Positions 16,611 through 24,355 of a stretch of DNA of 64,000 nt are shown in pieces (position 1 is the first letter of the stretch; every line of letters begins with the position of its first letter). The notes below the pieces were generated by a model, which saw only the letters and a list, made by a program, of their open reading frames with translations, was not told where the DNA came from and made no database searches. Origin of the DNA: Mucilaginibacter saanensis (lineage in GTDB: Bacteria > Bacteroidota > Bacteroidia > Sphingobacteriales > Sphingobacteriaceae); assembly GCF_014200575.1 (NCBI RefSeq), contig NZ_JACHBZ010000004.1, positions 248,001 to 312,000 on the forward strand, in the 5' to 3' direction. Made by a program: the position numbers and the translations under genes.

Positions 16611-17618
16611 TTATTTTTGTATTTTATATACCAATATCTTAAATGTATTGGGTAATGCTTTGCGGGTTCCTTTTTCAAATTCTGCCACGCTCAAATAAAT
16701 TTTATGTGTTTGTGTATCCAGTGTAAGGGTGCGGGCCCTATCCTGGGTTTTGAGTGTTTGTATTACGCTATATTGATTTGCCGATTGCTGTTTAATAATT
16801 GTTGTTGTACCGTCACCGCAAGAGCAAAATATCAGTTTGGTTTCAGGATCATAAGCTACAGCGTCAACACCTGCGCCAATCGGCAAGGTGGCTATCACTT
16901 TACCGTTAGTAGCATCTACCACGCTTACGCCCTTGTTTTCGCGACAAACGGTAAATAAACGCTGGTTTTTTGTATCCAATGCCAAACCTGTTGGGCCACC
17001 ACATGGAGCTAACGGATAGTTTTTAATAACTTTTAAAGTTTTACTGTCAATTACATTAAGGCTGCTTTTATCTTCCAGATTATTGAAGATGTTGCCTTTA
17101 CCATCGGCAACCGCAAATTCAGGGGCGCCGCCAAGTGCAATTGAACCTACCTGTTTAAGCGTATTAGGATTTACTACTGATGAATTGTTACTTTCGCCAT
17201 TAAAGGTAAAAATGAGATCACTATACGGGTCATATATAACGGCATCTGGGCCATTGGCATCTTTTAGCGTTATAGTTGCAATAACCTTAAGGGTTTTCAG
17301 ATCAAACGCCACAATTGCATTGGCTTTGCCATCGCTGATAAAGCCCTTGTTAGCCTTATTATCTATAGCAATGCCATGTATACCTTTTAAATCACTGATT
17401 ACCCCCGCCGGTTTCTCAGTATTCAGGTCAATTACCTCAACTGCTGTACCATGCGAAACATATAAACGCCTGTTTACTTTGTCTATCGACAGGTAATCGT
17501 ACCCGCCATCACCTTTTACGGAAATGGTTTTGTCCAATGCATAGGTTTGCGCCTTTGATAATTGCGGAACTAAACTTAACAATACTAATACTGCAAAGCC
17601 TGAAATGATTTTTTTCAT
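16611..17618 (-). CDS. YncE-like YVTN beta-propeller protein, exported
   Basis: A 335-residue periplasmic beta-propeller. The start at 17618 (MKKIISGF) is chosen over the longer frame from 17651 because it directly begins a signal peptide ending LSKAQ. The mature part is six to seven repeats of about 40 residues with the pattern D-xxT-xK-V-I-A-T-I, e.g. FDLKTLKVIATITL, VIDSKTLKVIKNYPL and VVDATNGKVIATLPI. Such proteins are scaffolds or surface proteins without known catalysis. Monocistronic. Confidence 0.85.
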   Translation of the reverse strand: MKKIISGFAVLVLLSLVPQLSKAQTYALDKTISVKGDGGYDYLSIDKVNRRLYVSHGTAVEVIDLNTEKPAGVISDLKGIHGIAIDNKANKGFISDGKANAIVAFDLKTLKVIATITLKDANGPDAVIYDPYSDLIFTFNGESNNSSVVNPNTLKQVGSIALGGAPEFAVADGKGNIFNNLEDKSSLNVIDSKTLKVIKNYPLAPCGGPTGLALDTKNQRLFTVCRENKGVSVVDATNGKVIATLPIGAGVDAVAYDPETKLIFCSCGDGTTTIIKQQSANQYSVIQTLKTQDRARTLTLDTQTHKIYLSVAEFEKGTRKALPNTFKILVYKIQK

Positions 17619-17834
17619 AAAAAATAAATTGTTTACATAAATATCAATCATAAATCTGTAGAAAGTTTGTAATTGTTTAACTGGTATTAGTACATTGATA
17701 ATCAGTTGGATATTTGTGTATTTAATGTCTGGTAAAGTGTTTTTTTCAGGTTAGGATATAACACAGAATAATTTAAGAATTTGGAGATAATATTGCCTTT
17801 ATAACTATATTACTTTAATTTAACCTTATATCCT

Positions 17835-18617
17835 ATGCTTTTAAAAAAATACATGCTGATGTTCCTGCTGGTTTTTCCGATCAGGGTTTTTGCACAACAG
17901 TCAGAAAATACAGATTCATTAAAAATTATCCATCAACAAAAAACGCTTGAGGAAGCAAATCACTCCATCGTTACTTATATTCCGCCGGCGGTGTTTGTTA
18001 CCTGGGGCATTCTCTCTTTTCACGTAAAAGGCATCAGGCAAATTGATTATAACGTATATAATGATATGCAAAAAGATCATCCTGGTTTTAAAACACATGC
18101 CGATAACTATTTGCAGTTTGCACCAGCAGTGCTAGTATATGGCCTAAACCTGGCCGGGGTACAAGGCAAGCATAATTTTGTAGACCGGACTGCACTTTAT
18201 GTTTTATCGGAAGGTATTTTTGCCGGAACAACATTTACGGTTAAAAATTTAAGCAAGCGTACACGTCCGAGTGATGCCGATAAATATTCATTTCCTTCCG
18301 GACACACTGGTAATGCTTTTGCAGCAGCCGAATTTTTAAACCAGGAATACGGAGATATTTCGCCCTGGTATGGTATTGCGGGTTATTCTATAGCGGCTAC
18401 CACCGGTATATTAAGAGTTTACAACAATGCCCACTGGTTTAGCGATGTAGTTGCCGGGGCAGGAGTGGGGATACTATCCACCAAAATTGCTTACTTGGTT
18501 TATCCATATATTAAAAAACAGTTTGGACAGGGCAAAAACAATAAAGACAGCGGTACAATGATTATTCCTACCTATCAAAATCAAATGTTTGGCTTCTCTT
18601 TTGTAAAAACGCTTTGA
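17835..18617 (+). CDS. PAP2-superfamily phosphatase, exported
   Basis: A 260-residue protein with a signal peptide (to about residue 20) and the three-part acid phosphatase signature: KNLSKRTRP, PSGH (154-157) and HW-x-x-D-V with catalytic His200. Hydrophobic helices surround the motifs, so it may be membrane-associated. PAP2 enzymes remove phosphate from lipid phosphates, undecaprenyl pyrophosphate or lipid A; the substrate is not evident. It is followed convergently by the histidine kinase gene with a 39-base gap and no obvious terminator. Confidence 0.88.
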   Translation: MLLKKYMLMFLLVFPIRVFAQQSENTDSLKIIHQQKTLEEANHSIVTYIPPAVFVTWGILSFHVKGIRQIDYNVYNDMQKDHPGFKTHADNYLQFAPAVLVYGLNLAGVQGKHNFVDRTALYVLSEGIFAGTTFTVKNLSKRTRPSDADKYSFPSGHTGNAFAAAEFLNQEYGDISPWYGIAGYSIAATTGILRVYNNAHWFSDVVAGAGVGILSTKIAYLVYPYIKKQFGQGKNNKDSGTMIIPTYQNQMFGFSFVKTL

Positions 18618-18656
18618 GCAAAGCGAGTAAGTAGTTGATTAGGTAAATATTTTTGG

Positions 18657-19886
18657 TCAGAAACGTACCTGGAATAAGTGTATACCTTTATCATAAGTAT
18701 ATTCAATACTCCAATGATGAACCAGGCATATTTTTTTTACGATAGAAAGCCCTAAGCCAATGCCCGCCTTGCCCTGATCGCCTTTAACAAAACGCGTAAA
18801 CAAATCCGACTCTGCAAAAGGTAATGGCTCACCCTCATTACTAAATTCAATGAGGCTGTCATTTAATTTTACACTAATAGCTGCACCAACGGCCGAATGT
18901 TTTAACTGATTTGCCAGCATATTTGACAGCATAATATCAACCAGGTGAGGGCTTGCTCTGATAAAGCAAGGTTCAATGTGTATTTTTAAATCAATTTTGC
19001 GGCTCTCATACAGTTCTTCAAGCTGTTGTAGTTGCTCCGTTAGTAATACCGATAATGAAATTGCCTGCACGTCAGGGAAATGCTCTCCGGATAACTTAGC
19101 CAGCAGTAAAAGACTTTTGTTAACCTTGCTCAGGCGTTCAAGCGCTTCCCTGGCATCTTTCAGGTATCTTGCACTTTGTTCGTTTAAAGTTGTTTGGCCC
19201 AAATTCTCCAGCCTTGCCCTGATAATGCTGATTGGTGTTTGCAGTTCATGGGATGAGTTTTCTGTAAACTCCTGAAGACCCAGGTACTCCTTTTTTGCAC
19301 GAAGCGTAAAGTCTAAAAGAACAGTCTTAAGGTCCTCAAATTCGTCGGTATCAGAACCGGTAAGCACCAATTCTTCTTTAGAAGATAGCGCGTGCTTTTT
19401 TAAAACGGCGAGGTTCATTAAAAATGGCCGCCATATTTTCCGGCTGATCAGTAAATTAACTACCAATCCTGAAGCGGCCAAAAGCACACCCAGCCCCAAA
19501 AAAATATAACTAATGGTTTTGGAATATTCGTCCCAGCCTATATAAGCCGTGAGTACAGTAATTGAATAAATTTCGTCCTTAACTTGTTTTGTTTCCGTTA
19601 GGGCATAATAACCTTCCGTTAATTGCTGATAATGGTCATAAATTAGTGTATCCCTGAAACGGGCAGGGCTAATCTTTGACGTTTTTACTATATCAACAAG
19701 AGGGTAATGGATAGTTGCTCCCTGGCGAATCTCTGCCGAAATCATGTCAACTTGTAATTCAAGTTGCTCCTGTATTTCTGCAGAAATATCTTTTTTTAGC
19801 AAATAAAACAGCAAACCTCCAAAAATTGTCAGCAGGGCAAGGCTGGCACAAAGATAGTGTAAGCTGGTTTTGGTGAGCAGTTTCAT
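18657..19886 (-). CDS. Two-component sensor histidine kinase
   Basis: A 409-residue inner-membrane kinase. A first transmembrane segment (about residues 9-30), a periplasmic sensor region of about 100 residues and a second transmembrane segment (about 122-147) precede a HAMP-like linker. The H-box is SSHELQTP with phospho-acceptor His213. The ATP-binding domain ends with GIGLGLSIVKKI; its N-box (NMLANQLKHS) is slightly atypical. The gene overlaps the response regulator by 4 bases (ATGA), so the pair is translationally coupled. Signal unknown; the divergent iron-uptake operon suggests a metal or envelope cue. Confidence 0.92.
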   Translation of the reverse strand: MKLLTKTSLHYLCASLALLTIFGGLLFYLLKKDISAEIQEQLELQVDMISAEIRQGATIHYPLVDIVKTSKISPARFRDTLIYDHYQQLTEGYYALTETKQVKDEIYSITVLTAYIGWDEYSKTISYIFLGLGVLLAASGLVVNLLISRKIWRPFLMNLAVLKKHALSSKEELVLTGSDTDEFEDLKTVLLDFTLRAKKEYLGLQEFTENSSHELQTPISIIRARLENLGQTTLNEQSARYLKDAREALERLSKVNKSLLLLAKLSGEHFPDVQAISLSVLLTEQLQQLEELYESRKIDLKIHIEPCFIRASPHLVDIMLSNMLANQLKHSAVGAAISVKLNDSLIEFSNEGEPLPFAESDLFTRFVKGDQGKAGIGLGLSIVKKICLVHHWSIEYTYDKGIHLFQVRF

Positions 19887-20560
19887 GCAGCGCTGAACCT
19901 GTAACCCATGCCATAAACAGTTTTAATATAATCTTTTCCGCTAGTTTGATTTAGTTTTTTGCGAAGATTCATTAAATGCACATAAACAGCGTCAAAGTTG
20001 TCAGACTGGTCAAAATAATCGCCCCAGATATGCTCTGCAATAGAGGGTTTACTTACCACTCTTTCTTTATTTACAATAAAATAAAGTAACAACTGATACT
20101 CCTTTTTGGTCAGGCTGATCTCTTTATTTTTAAAAGACAATGTTTTGGATAGCGGATCAATAACAAAATCATCAAATATAATGTGCCGGTTGCCTTTCAG
20201 CATTTTGCGCCGGTAAAGCGCATGAAGCCTGGCATTCAGCTCCTCAACATAAAAAGGTTTGGTTAGATAATCGTCGGCGCCCAGATTAAGTCCTTCCAGT
20301 TTATCGGTAAGTGAGTTTTTGGCCGATACGATCACGATACCGGTTTCTTCGCTGCTGCGGGATACCCGGGGAATAAGGTTCATGCCTGATCCGTCCGGAA
20401 GACCAATATCTATAATCACAATATCGTAATTATAGGTTTCTATCTTTTCCTCTGCCCGCGCATAGGTCGAAGCAGATTCGCACAGGTAGCCCTGGGTAGA
20501 AAAATAATCTACCATTTCTTCAATCAATACGGGTTCGTCTTCAACAAATAAAACTTTCAC
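19883..20560 (-). CDS. OmpR-family response regulator
   Basis: A 225-residue regulator with an N-terminal receiver domain (acidic pocket Glu7-Asp8, phospho-acceptor Asp51 in VIIDIGLPDGSG, conserved Lys in LTKPF) and a C-terminal winged-helix domain (from about residue 125, with KEYQLLLYFIVNKERVVSK and the recognition-helix region VHLMNLRKKL). It is transcribed with the downstream kinase. Its upstream region carries a palindrome and, nearer the divergent DUF4856 gene, a tandem 11-bp direct repeat that is a strong candidate for its own binding site. Confidence 0.93.
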   Translation of the reverse strand: MKVLFVEDEPVLIEEMVDYFSTQGYLCESASTYARAEEKIETYNYDIVIIDIGLPDGSGMNLIPRVSRSSEETGIVIVSAKNSLTDKLEGLNLGADDYLTKPFYVEELNARLHALYRRKMLKGNRHIIFDDFVIDPLSKTLSFKNKEISLTKKEYQLLLYFIVNKERVVSKPSIAEHIWGDYFDQSDNFDAVYVHLMNLRKKLNQTSGKDYIKTVYGMGYRFSAA

Positions 20561-20579
20561 AAAACGTCAGATTAAATGA

Positions 20580-20601
20580 ATCATCAAATCACCTTGATGA
20601 T
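20580..20601. promoter_or_regulatory. Palindrome in the leader of the response-regulator gene
   Basis: ATCATCAA and TTGATGAT are perfect complements with a 6-base spacer, 20 bases upstream of the response-regulator start. Operator or RNA hairpin. Confidence 0.4.
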
Positions 20602-20628
20602 CCGGACAAAAATTTCAAAAAACTTTAA

Positions 20629-20650
20629 TTCTTTAGAATTTCTTTAGAAT
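20629..20650. promoter_or_regulatory. Tandem 11-bp direct repeat, probable OmpR-family regulator site
   Basis: TTCTTTAGAAT occurs twice head-to-tail (20629-20639 and 20640-20650) with no spacer. An 11-bp period is one helical turn and is the classic arrangement for PhoB/OmpR-type dimers. A near-consensus -7 element, CACTTTTG, starts 7 bases downstream at 20658, so a bound regulator would sit over the -33 region of the DUF4856 operon promoter. Confidence 0.6.
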
Positions 20651-20726
20651 CAGCGTACACTTTTGCTGCAATTATAAGTATTTATTTAGACTTATTACAA
20701 ATAGTTATATCAATCAAATCATAAAA

Positions 20727-21815
20727 ATGATGAAAAATTACGTCTTTTATTCTATGTTCCTCCTGGTGGGTACGGCAATGGTAAGTTCTTGTAGCAAAGA
20801 TAAATCCGATCCGATAGCATCTTACACTGTACCTAAAACGTATGATTTTACCGGTGCTGATTATACTACTTCAACCCAGCGTGTTAAAATGTCAGTGGAG
20901 CTTAACGCTTACATTGGGTCGGCAAATACAACAACTATTACAGCTACTAAGGCAAATGACTTTTTTAACAATACCAATGCGCCTTTCAGTGATGCCGCCT
21001 TAAATAATTCGGGCATCAACCTGGCTCAAAAAACGTCAGATGCTACTGTATTTACTGCTTATTTTACTGAGCAAGCAAATAACAGTGCTAAAAATACAGT
21101 AACCGCCACCAATGGCAATGCTGGTATTTTGGTAAGCGGCTCAACCAAAAGATTGGTTGGTGCGCAAGGGCTTGAGTACAACCAGGCAGTGGTAAAAGGT
21201 ATGATGGGAGCATTATACTTTAAAGAAGCTGTAAATATTTTAAATGCAGTACCTAATGATGATAATACCACTGTAACCAACGGTGCTACTGCCATGCAGC
21301 GCCATTGGGATGAGGCTTTTGGCTACTTAGCAGTACCTAAAAATTACGATACAACAAAAACCTATACCAGTGCCGATTTAGATCGCCCGTTGTTATGGGG
21401 CGGTTACCTTGCAGAAAGAGGTAAAGGCATTCAGGCCGGTGGTGTTATTTTTGGCGCATTCTTAAAAGGTCGTGCGGCAATTGGTGCTAAGGATTATACG
21501 GTAGTTAAAGAACAGATTGCCATTATTCAGGATAAATGGGAGCAGTTGGCAGCCGCAGCAGCGTTGGAGTATGTAACCATACCAACACGCTCTGTTAATG
21601 TGGGCAACCTGGCTACCCAGTTTCATGCCCTATCTGAGGCTTATGGTTTTATATCATGCTTTAAATATCGCGCTTCCAGAAGTAAACTTACGGCAACAGA
21701 TTTCCAGACCCTGCAATCTGTCATAGGAACTAACTTTTACACACTGATTGCCGAAACTAATTTTACCAAGTTAGTACAGGCACAAACTATTTTGAAAGCA
21801 ACCTATAAGTTATAA
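20727..21815 (+). CDS. DUF4856 lipoprotein, iron-acquisition operon
   Basis: A 362-residue exported lipoprotein: residues 1-22 form a signal peptide with lipobox VSSCS, then SKDKSDP. The mature part begins YTVPKTYDFTGADY, as in DUF4856 proteins, and is mainly helical and Ala/Asn-rich. In Bacteroidota this family is typically found with imelysin and a TonB receptor, as here. I infer a role in surface capture or handling of iron or heme; no biochemical activity is established to my knowledge. It is first in a four-gene operon, with an 84-base gap containing a hairpin before the imelysin gene. Confidence 0.82.
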   Translation: MMKNYVFYSMFLLVGTAMVSSCSKDKSDPIASYTVPKTYDFTGADYTTSTQRVKMSVELNAYIGSANTTTITATKANDFFNNTNAPFSDAALNNSGINLAQKTSDATVFTAYFTEQANNSAKNTVTATNGNAGILVSGSTKRLVGAQGLEYNQAVVKGMMGALYFKEAVNILNAVPNDDNTTVTNGATAMQRHWDEAFGYLAVPKNYDTTKTYTSADLDRPLLWGGYLAERGKGIQAGGVIFGAFLKGRAAIGAKDYTVVKEQIAIIQDKWEQLAAAAALEYVTIPTRSVNVGNLATQFHALSEAYGFISCFKYRASRSKLTATDFQTLQSVIGTNFYTLIAETNFTKLVQAQTILKATYKL

Positions 21816-21845
21816 TTCACAATACTTAAATATTAAATTTTAATT

Positions 21846-21876
21846 AAGCTCTCTGCGGTATATCTGCAGGGAGCTT
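21846..21876 (+). repeat. Intercistronic hairpin between DUF4856 and imelysin genes
   Basis: AAGCTCTCTGC (21846-21856) pairs with GCAGGGAGCTT (21866-21876) with one wobble. No T-run follows, so RNA stabilisation or processing between cistrons is more likely than termination. Confidence 0.6.
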
Positions 21877-21899
21877 ATATCATTTTAAAAGTTTCGAAA

Positions 21900-22988
21900 A
21901 TGATCTCCAAAAAAATAAGACTTAGCGGATCTGTGATCATCCTGTCAATGGCTGTTTTTATCGCATGTTCAAAAAAATCAGGGTCAGTGGATAGTAAACC
22001 AACAGAAAACGGATTTGATAAAGGGGCCATGCTGGTTAATTATGCCGACAACCTGATCATTCCGGCCTATACCACTCTGCAACAGCAACTCGGCCAGTTA
22101 GAAACTGCTGTAAATACTTTTATAAGTTCACCAACGGCCGCAAATCAGCAGGGTTTAAAGCCCATTTTCAAGAATGCTTATCTGCAGTTTGAACATGTTA
22201 GCGTTGACCAGTTAGGCCCTGCCGAAAAAGTGTTATTCACTAACTTTTTCAACACATTTCCTACAGACAATGCGGTAATTGATGGTAACATCAGCAGAGG
22301 AACTTATGATCTTACCTTAAACTCATCTATCAATCAGCAGGGATTTCCGGCACTTGATTATGTATTGTTTGGATCAAATGCGCTGCAAAATTTGAACGGA
22401 AACAGGGCAGCAAATACCAAAAAATATATACTGGATGTTTTGGCACACATGAAAGCATTGAATACAGATGTGCTTGATAAATGGAAAAATAGTTATCGGG
22501 CAGAATTTACCGGTAATACCAAGTCTGACGCGGGTAGTCCAATTGCTTTCATGATTAACCAGTTTGCCTTTGAAATGGATCAGTTAAAAGGGCCAAGAAT
22601 TGGCTGGCCTTACGGCAAGCAATCAGGAGGTGTACAGTATCCACAAAATACAGAAGGATACAGCGCCGGGATATCGGTTGCACTGGCGGTTGAAAACTTA
22701 ACCAGTTTAAAAAGCATGTTTAACGGCAATGGCAGTGGAAAAGGTATGTCAGATTACCTGGTGGCCCTAAATAAGCAGCAGTTGAGTACCGATGTTATTA
22801 AGCAGTTTGATGTAACTATTAATAGTTTAAAAACAATACCTGATCCTTTGTCAACTGCATTGATTAACAATAAAGCCCAGATTGACGCCGCCTATCGTGA
22901 AGTGCAAATATTGCTTACCCTTATAAAAACAGACGTGGCATCGGCTACAGGGGTACGTATTACTTATCAGGATACCGATGGTGATTAA
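21900..22988 (+). CDS. Imelysin-family (M75-like) lipoprotein
   Basis: A 362-residue exported lipoprotein (signal segment to about residue 22, lipobox FIACS). The helical imelysin-like body includes MLVNYADNLIIPAY near the start and GFPALDYVLFG at the place where family members carry GxHxxE. Here the His and Glu are not both present, so the classical metal motif appears altered. Imelysins are periplasmic or surface proteins linked to iron uptake; the proposed peptidase activity is doubtful for the family. It ends 8 bases before the HTTM gene. Confidence 0.85.
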   Translation: MISKKIRLSGSVIILSMAVFIACSKKSGSVDSKPTENGFDKGAMLVNYADNLIIPAYTTLQQQLGQLETAVNTFISSPTAANQQGLKPIFKNAYLQFEHVSVDQLGPAEKVLFTNFFNTFPTDNAVIDGNISRGTYDLTLNSSINQQGFPALDYVLFGSNALQNLNGNRAANTKKYILDVLAHMKALNTDVLDKWKNSYRAEFTGNTKSDAGSPIAFMINQFAFEMDQLKGPRIGWPYGKQSGGVQYPQNTEGYSAGISVALAVENLTSLKSMFNGNGSGKGMSDYLVALNKQQLSTDVIKQFDVTINSLKTIPDPLSTALINNKAQIDAAYREVQILLTLIKTDVASATGVRITYQDTDGD

Positions 22989-22996
22989 GCAGGTGT

Positions 22997-24355
22997 TTGA
23001 TGAAATGGTTTAAATTGATCCAGTTTTCTTTTAGCAGGTTGCAGCAGCCTGTATCGGCAGCCCCACTGGCAACATTCAGGATGCTTTTTGGCCTGATGAT
23101 GTTTGCCGGTACGCTAAGATTTTGGCTAAACGGTTGGATTGATGATCTTTATGTAAAGCCCCATTTTTACTTTAGCTATATGGGGTTTGAGTGGGTGCAT
23201 CCCTTGGGTGGTACCGGTATGCATGTGCTTTTTATTATAATAGCCGTAGCTTCACTGTTAGTTGCGGCCGGGTTATGGTACCGGATATCAATCATTACCT
23301 TCTTTTTATCGTTTACCTATGTTGAATTAATTGATGCAACCAATTACCTCAACCATTATTATTTTATTAGCCTGATAGGCTTTCTGTTGATATGGTTGCC
23401 TGCGGGCGGCTTTTTTTCGCTGGATACCTATTTTAATCCAAAACTCAGGATAACTAAAGTGCCGCTTTGGATGATAGGCATCATACGCCTTCAGATAGGT
23501 TTGGTGTACTTTTTTGCAGGTTTGGCCAAACTAAACACGGATTGGATGCTGCATGCCATTCCAATGAAGATTTGGCTGCCCGCAAAAAGTCACTTACCTA
23601 TTATTGGTCAATTCATGTATACCAATTGGATAGCTTACCTGTTTAGCTGGTTTGGTGCAGGTTACGACTTACTGATCGCCTTTTTTCTGATCAACAGGAA
23701 AACCAGACCAATGGCTTATTTAGTAGTGCTGGGTTTTCACATAGCCACGGCTGTGTTTTTCCCGTCTATAGGCATGTTCCCTTATGTGATGATGGTAAGC
23801 AGTCTGATATTCTTTGGGTCTGCTACTCACCTAAATATATTGCAGTTGTTGAGCAGATCAAGAACCTATTCCTTTACCTTAATGCCCAAACTAAATACAT
23901 CCTTTTTGAAATGGATGCTGGGGATTTACTTTCTTATTCAGCTCGTTGTTCCGCTGCGTTTTTTATTATATCCCGGCCATTTGTTCTGGTACGAGGAGGG
24001 TTACCGCTTTTCATGGCGGGTAATGCTGATGGAGAAATCAGGCAATACTTTTTTTTATGTAAAAGAACCATCTACCGGAAAAACGTATGAGGTGGATAAC
24101 AGCAAGTTTTTGACACCACTGCAAGATAAAATGATGAGCACCCAGCCCGATCTCATCCTGCGCTATGCTCATTACCTGGCAACTGTTTATCAGCAGCGCG
24201 GGCTTATTAAGCCGGCTGTTTATGCCGATTGTTATGTAGCACTTAACGGTGAACGGTCACGTCCCTTTGTGGATACTACGGTAAATCTTGCAGCACAGTC
24301 CTTGAGCTGGAAACATTATAACTGGGTTTTACCCTATAAATCAAATGAAAAATAA
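22997..24355 (+). CDS. HTTM-domain membrane protein (gamma-carboxylase-like)
   Basis: A 452-residue polytopic membrane protein. The N-terminal half has several transmembrane helices with the HTTM pattern (PLATFRMLFGLMMF, WVHPLGG, LNHYYFISLIGFLL, RLQIGLVYFFAGLAKL). The C-terminal third is soluble and includes WYEEGYRFSWRVMLMEKSG. HTTM proteins are related to vitamin K-dependent gamma-glutamyl carboxylase, but bacterial members have no settled function. Its 3' end overlaps the TonB receptor start by 11 bases, so it is firmly part of the iron operon and may modify or assemble one of its lipoproteins (inference). Confidence 0.87.
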   Translation: MMKWFKLIQFSFSRLQQPVSAAPLATFRMLFGLMMFAGTLRFWLNGWIDDLYVKPHFYFSYMGFEWVHPLGGTGMHVLFIIIAVASLLVAAGLWYRISIITFFLSFTYVELIDATNYLNHYYFISLIGFLLIWLPAGGFFSLDTYFNPKLRITKVPLWMIGIIRLQIGLVYFFAGLAKLNTDWMLHAIPMKIWLPAKSHLPIIGQFMYTNWIAYLFSWFGAGYDLLIAFFLINRKTRPMAYLVVLGFHIATAVFFPSIGMFPYVMMVSSLIFFGSATHLNILQLLSRSRTYSFTLMPKLNTSFLKWMLGIYFLIQLVVPLRFLLYPGHLFWYEEGYRFSWRVMLMEKSGNTFFYVKEPSTGKTYEVDNSKFLTPLQDKMMSTQPDLILRYAHYLATVYQQRGLIKPAVYADCYVALNGERSRPFVDTTVNLAAQSLSWKHYNWVLPYKSNEK

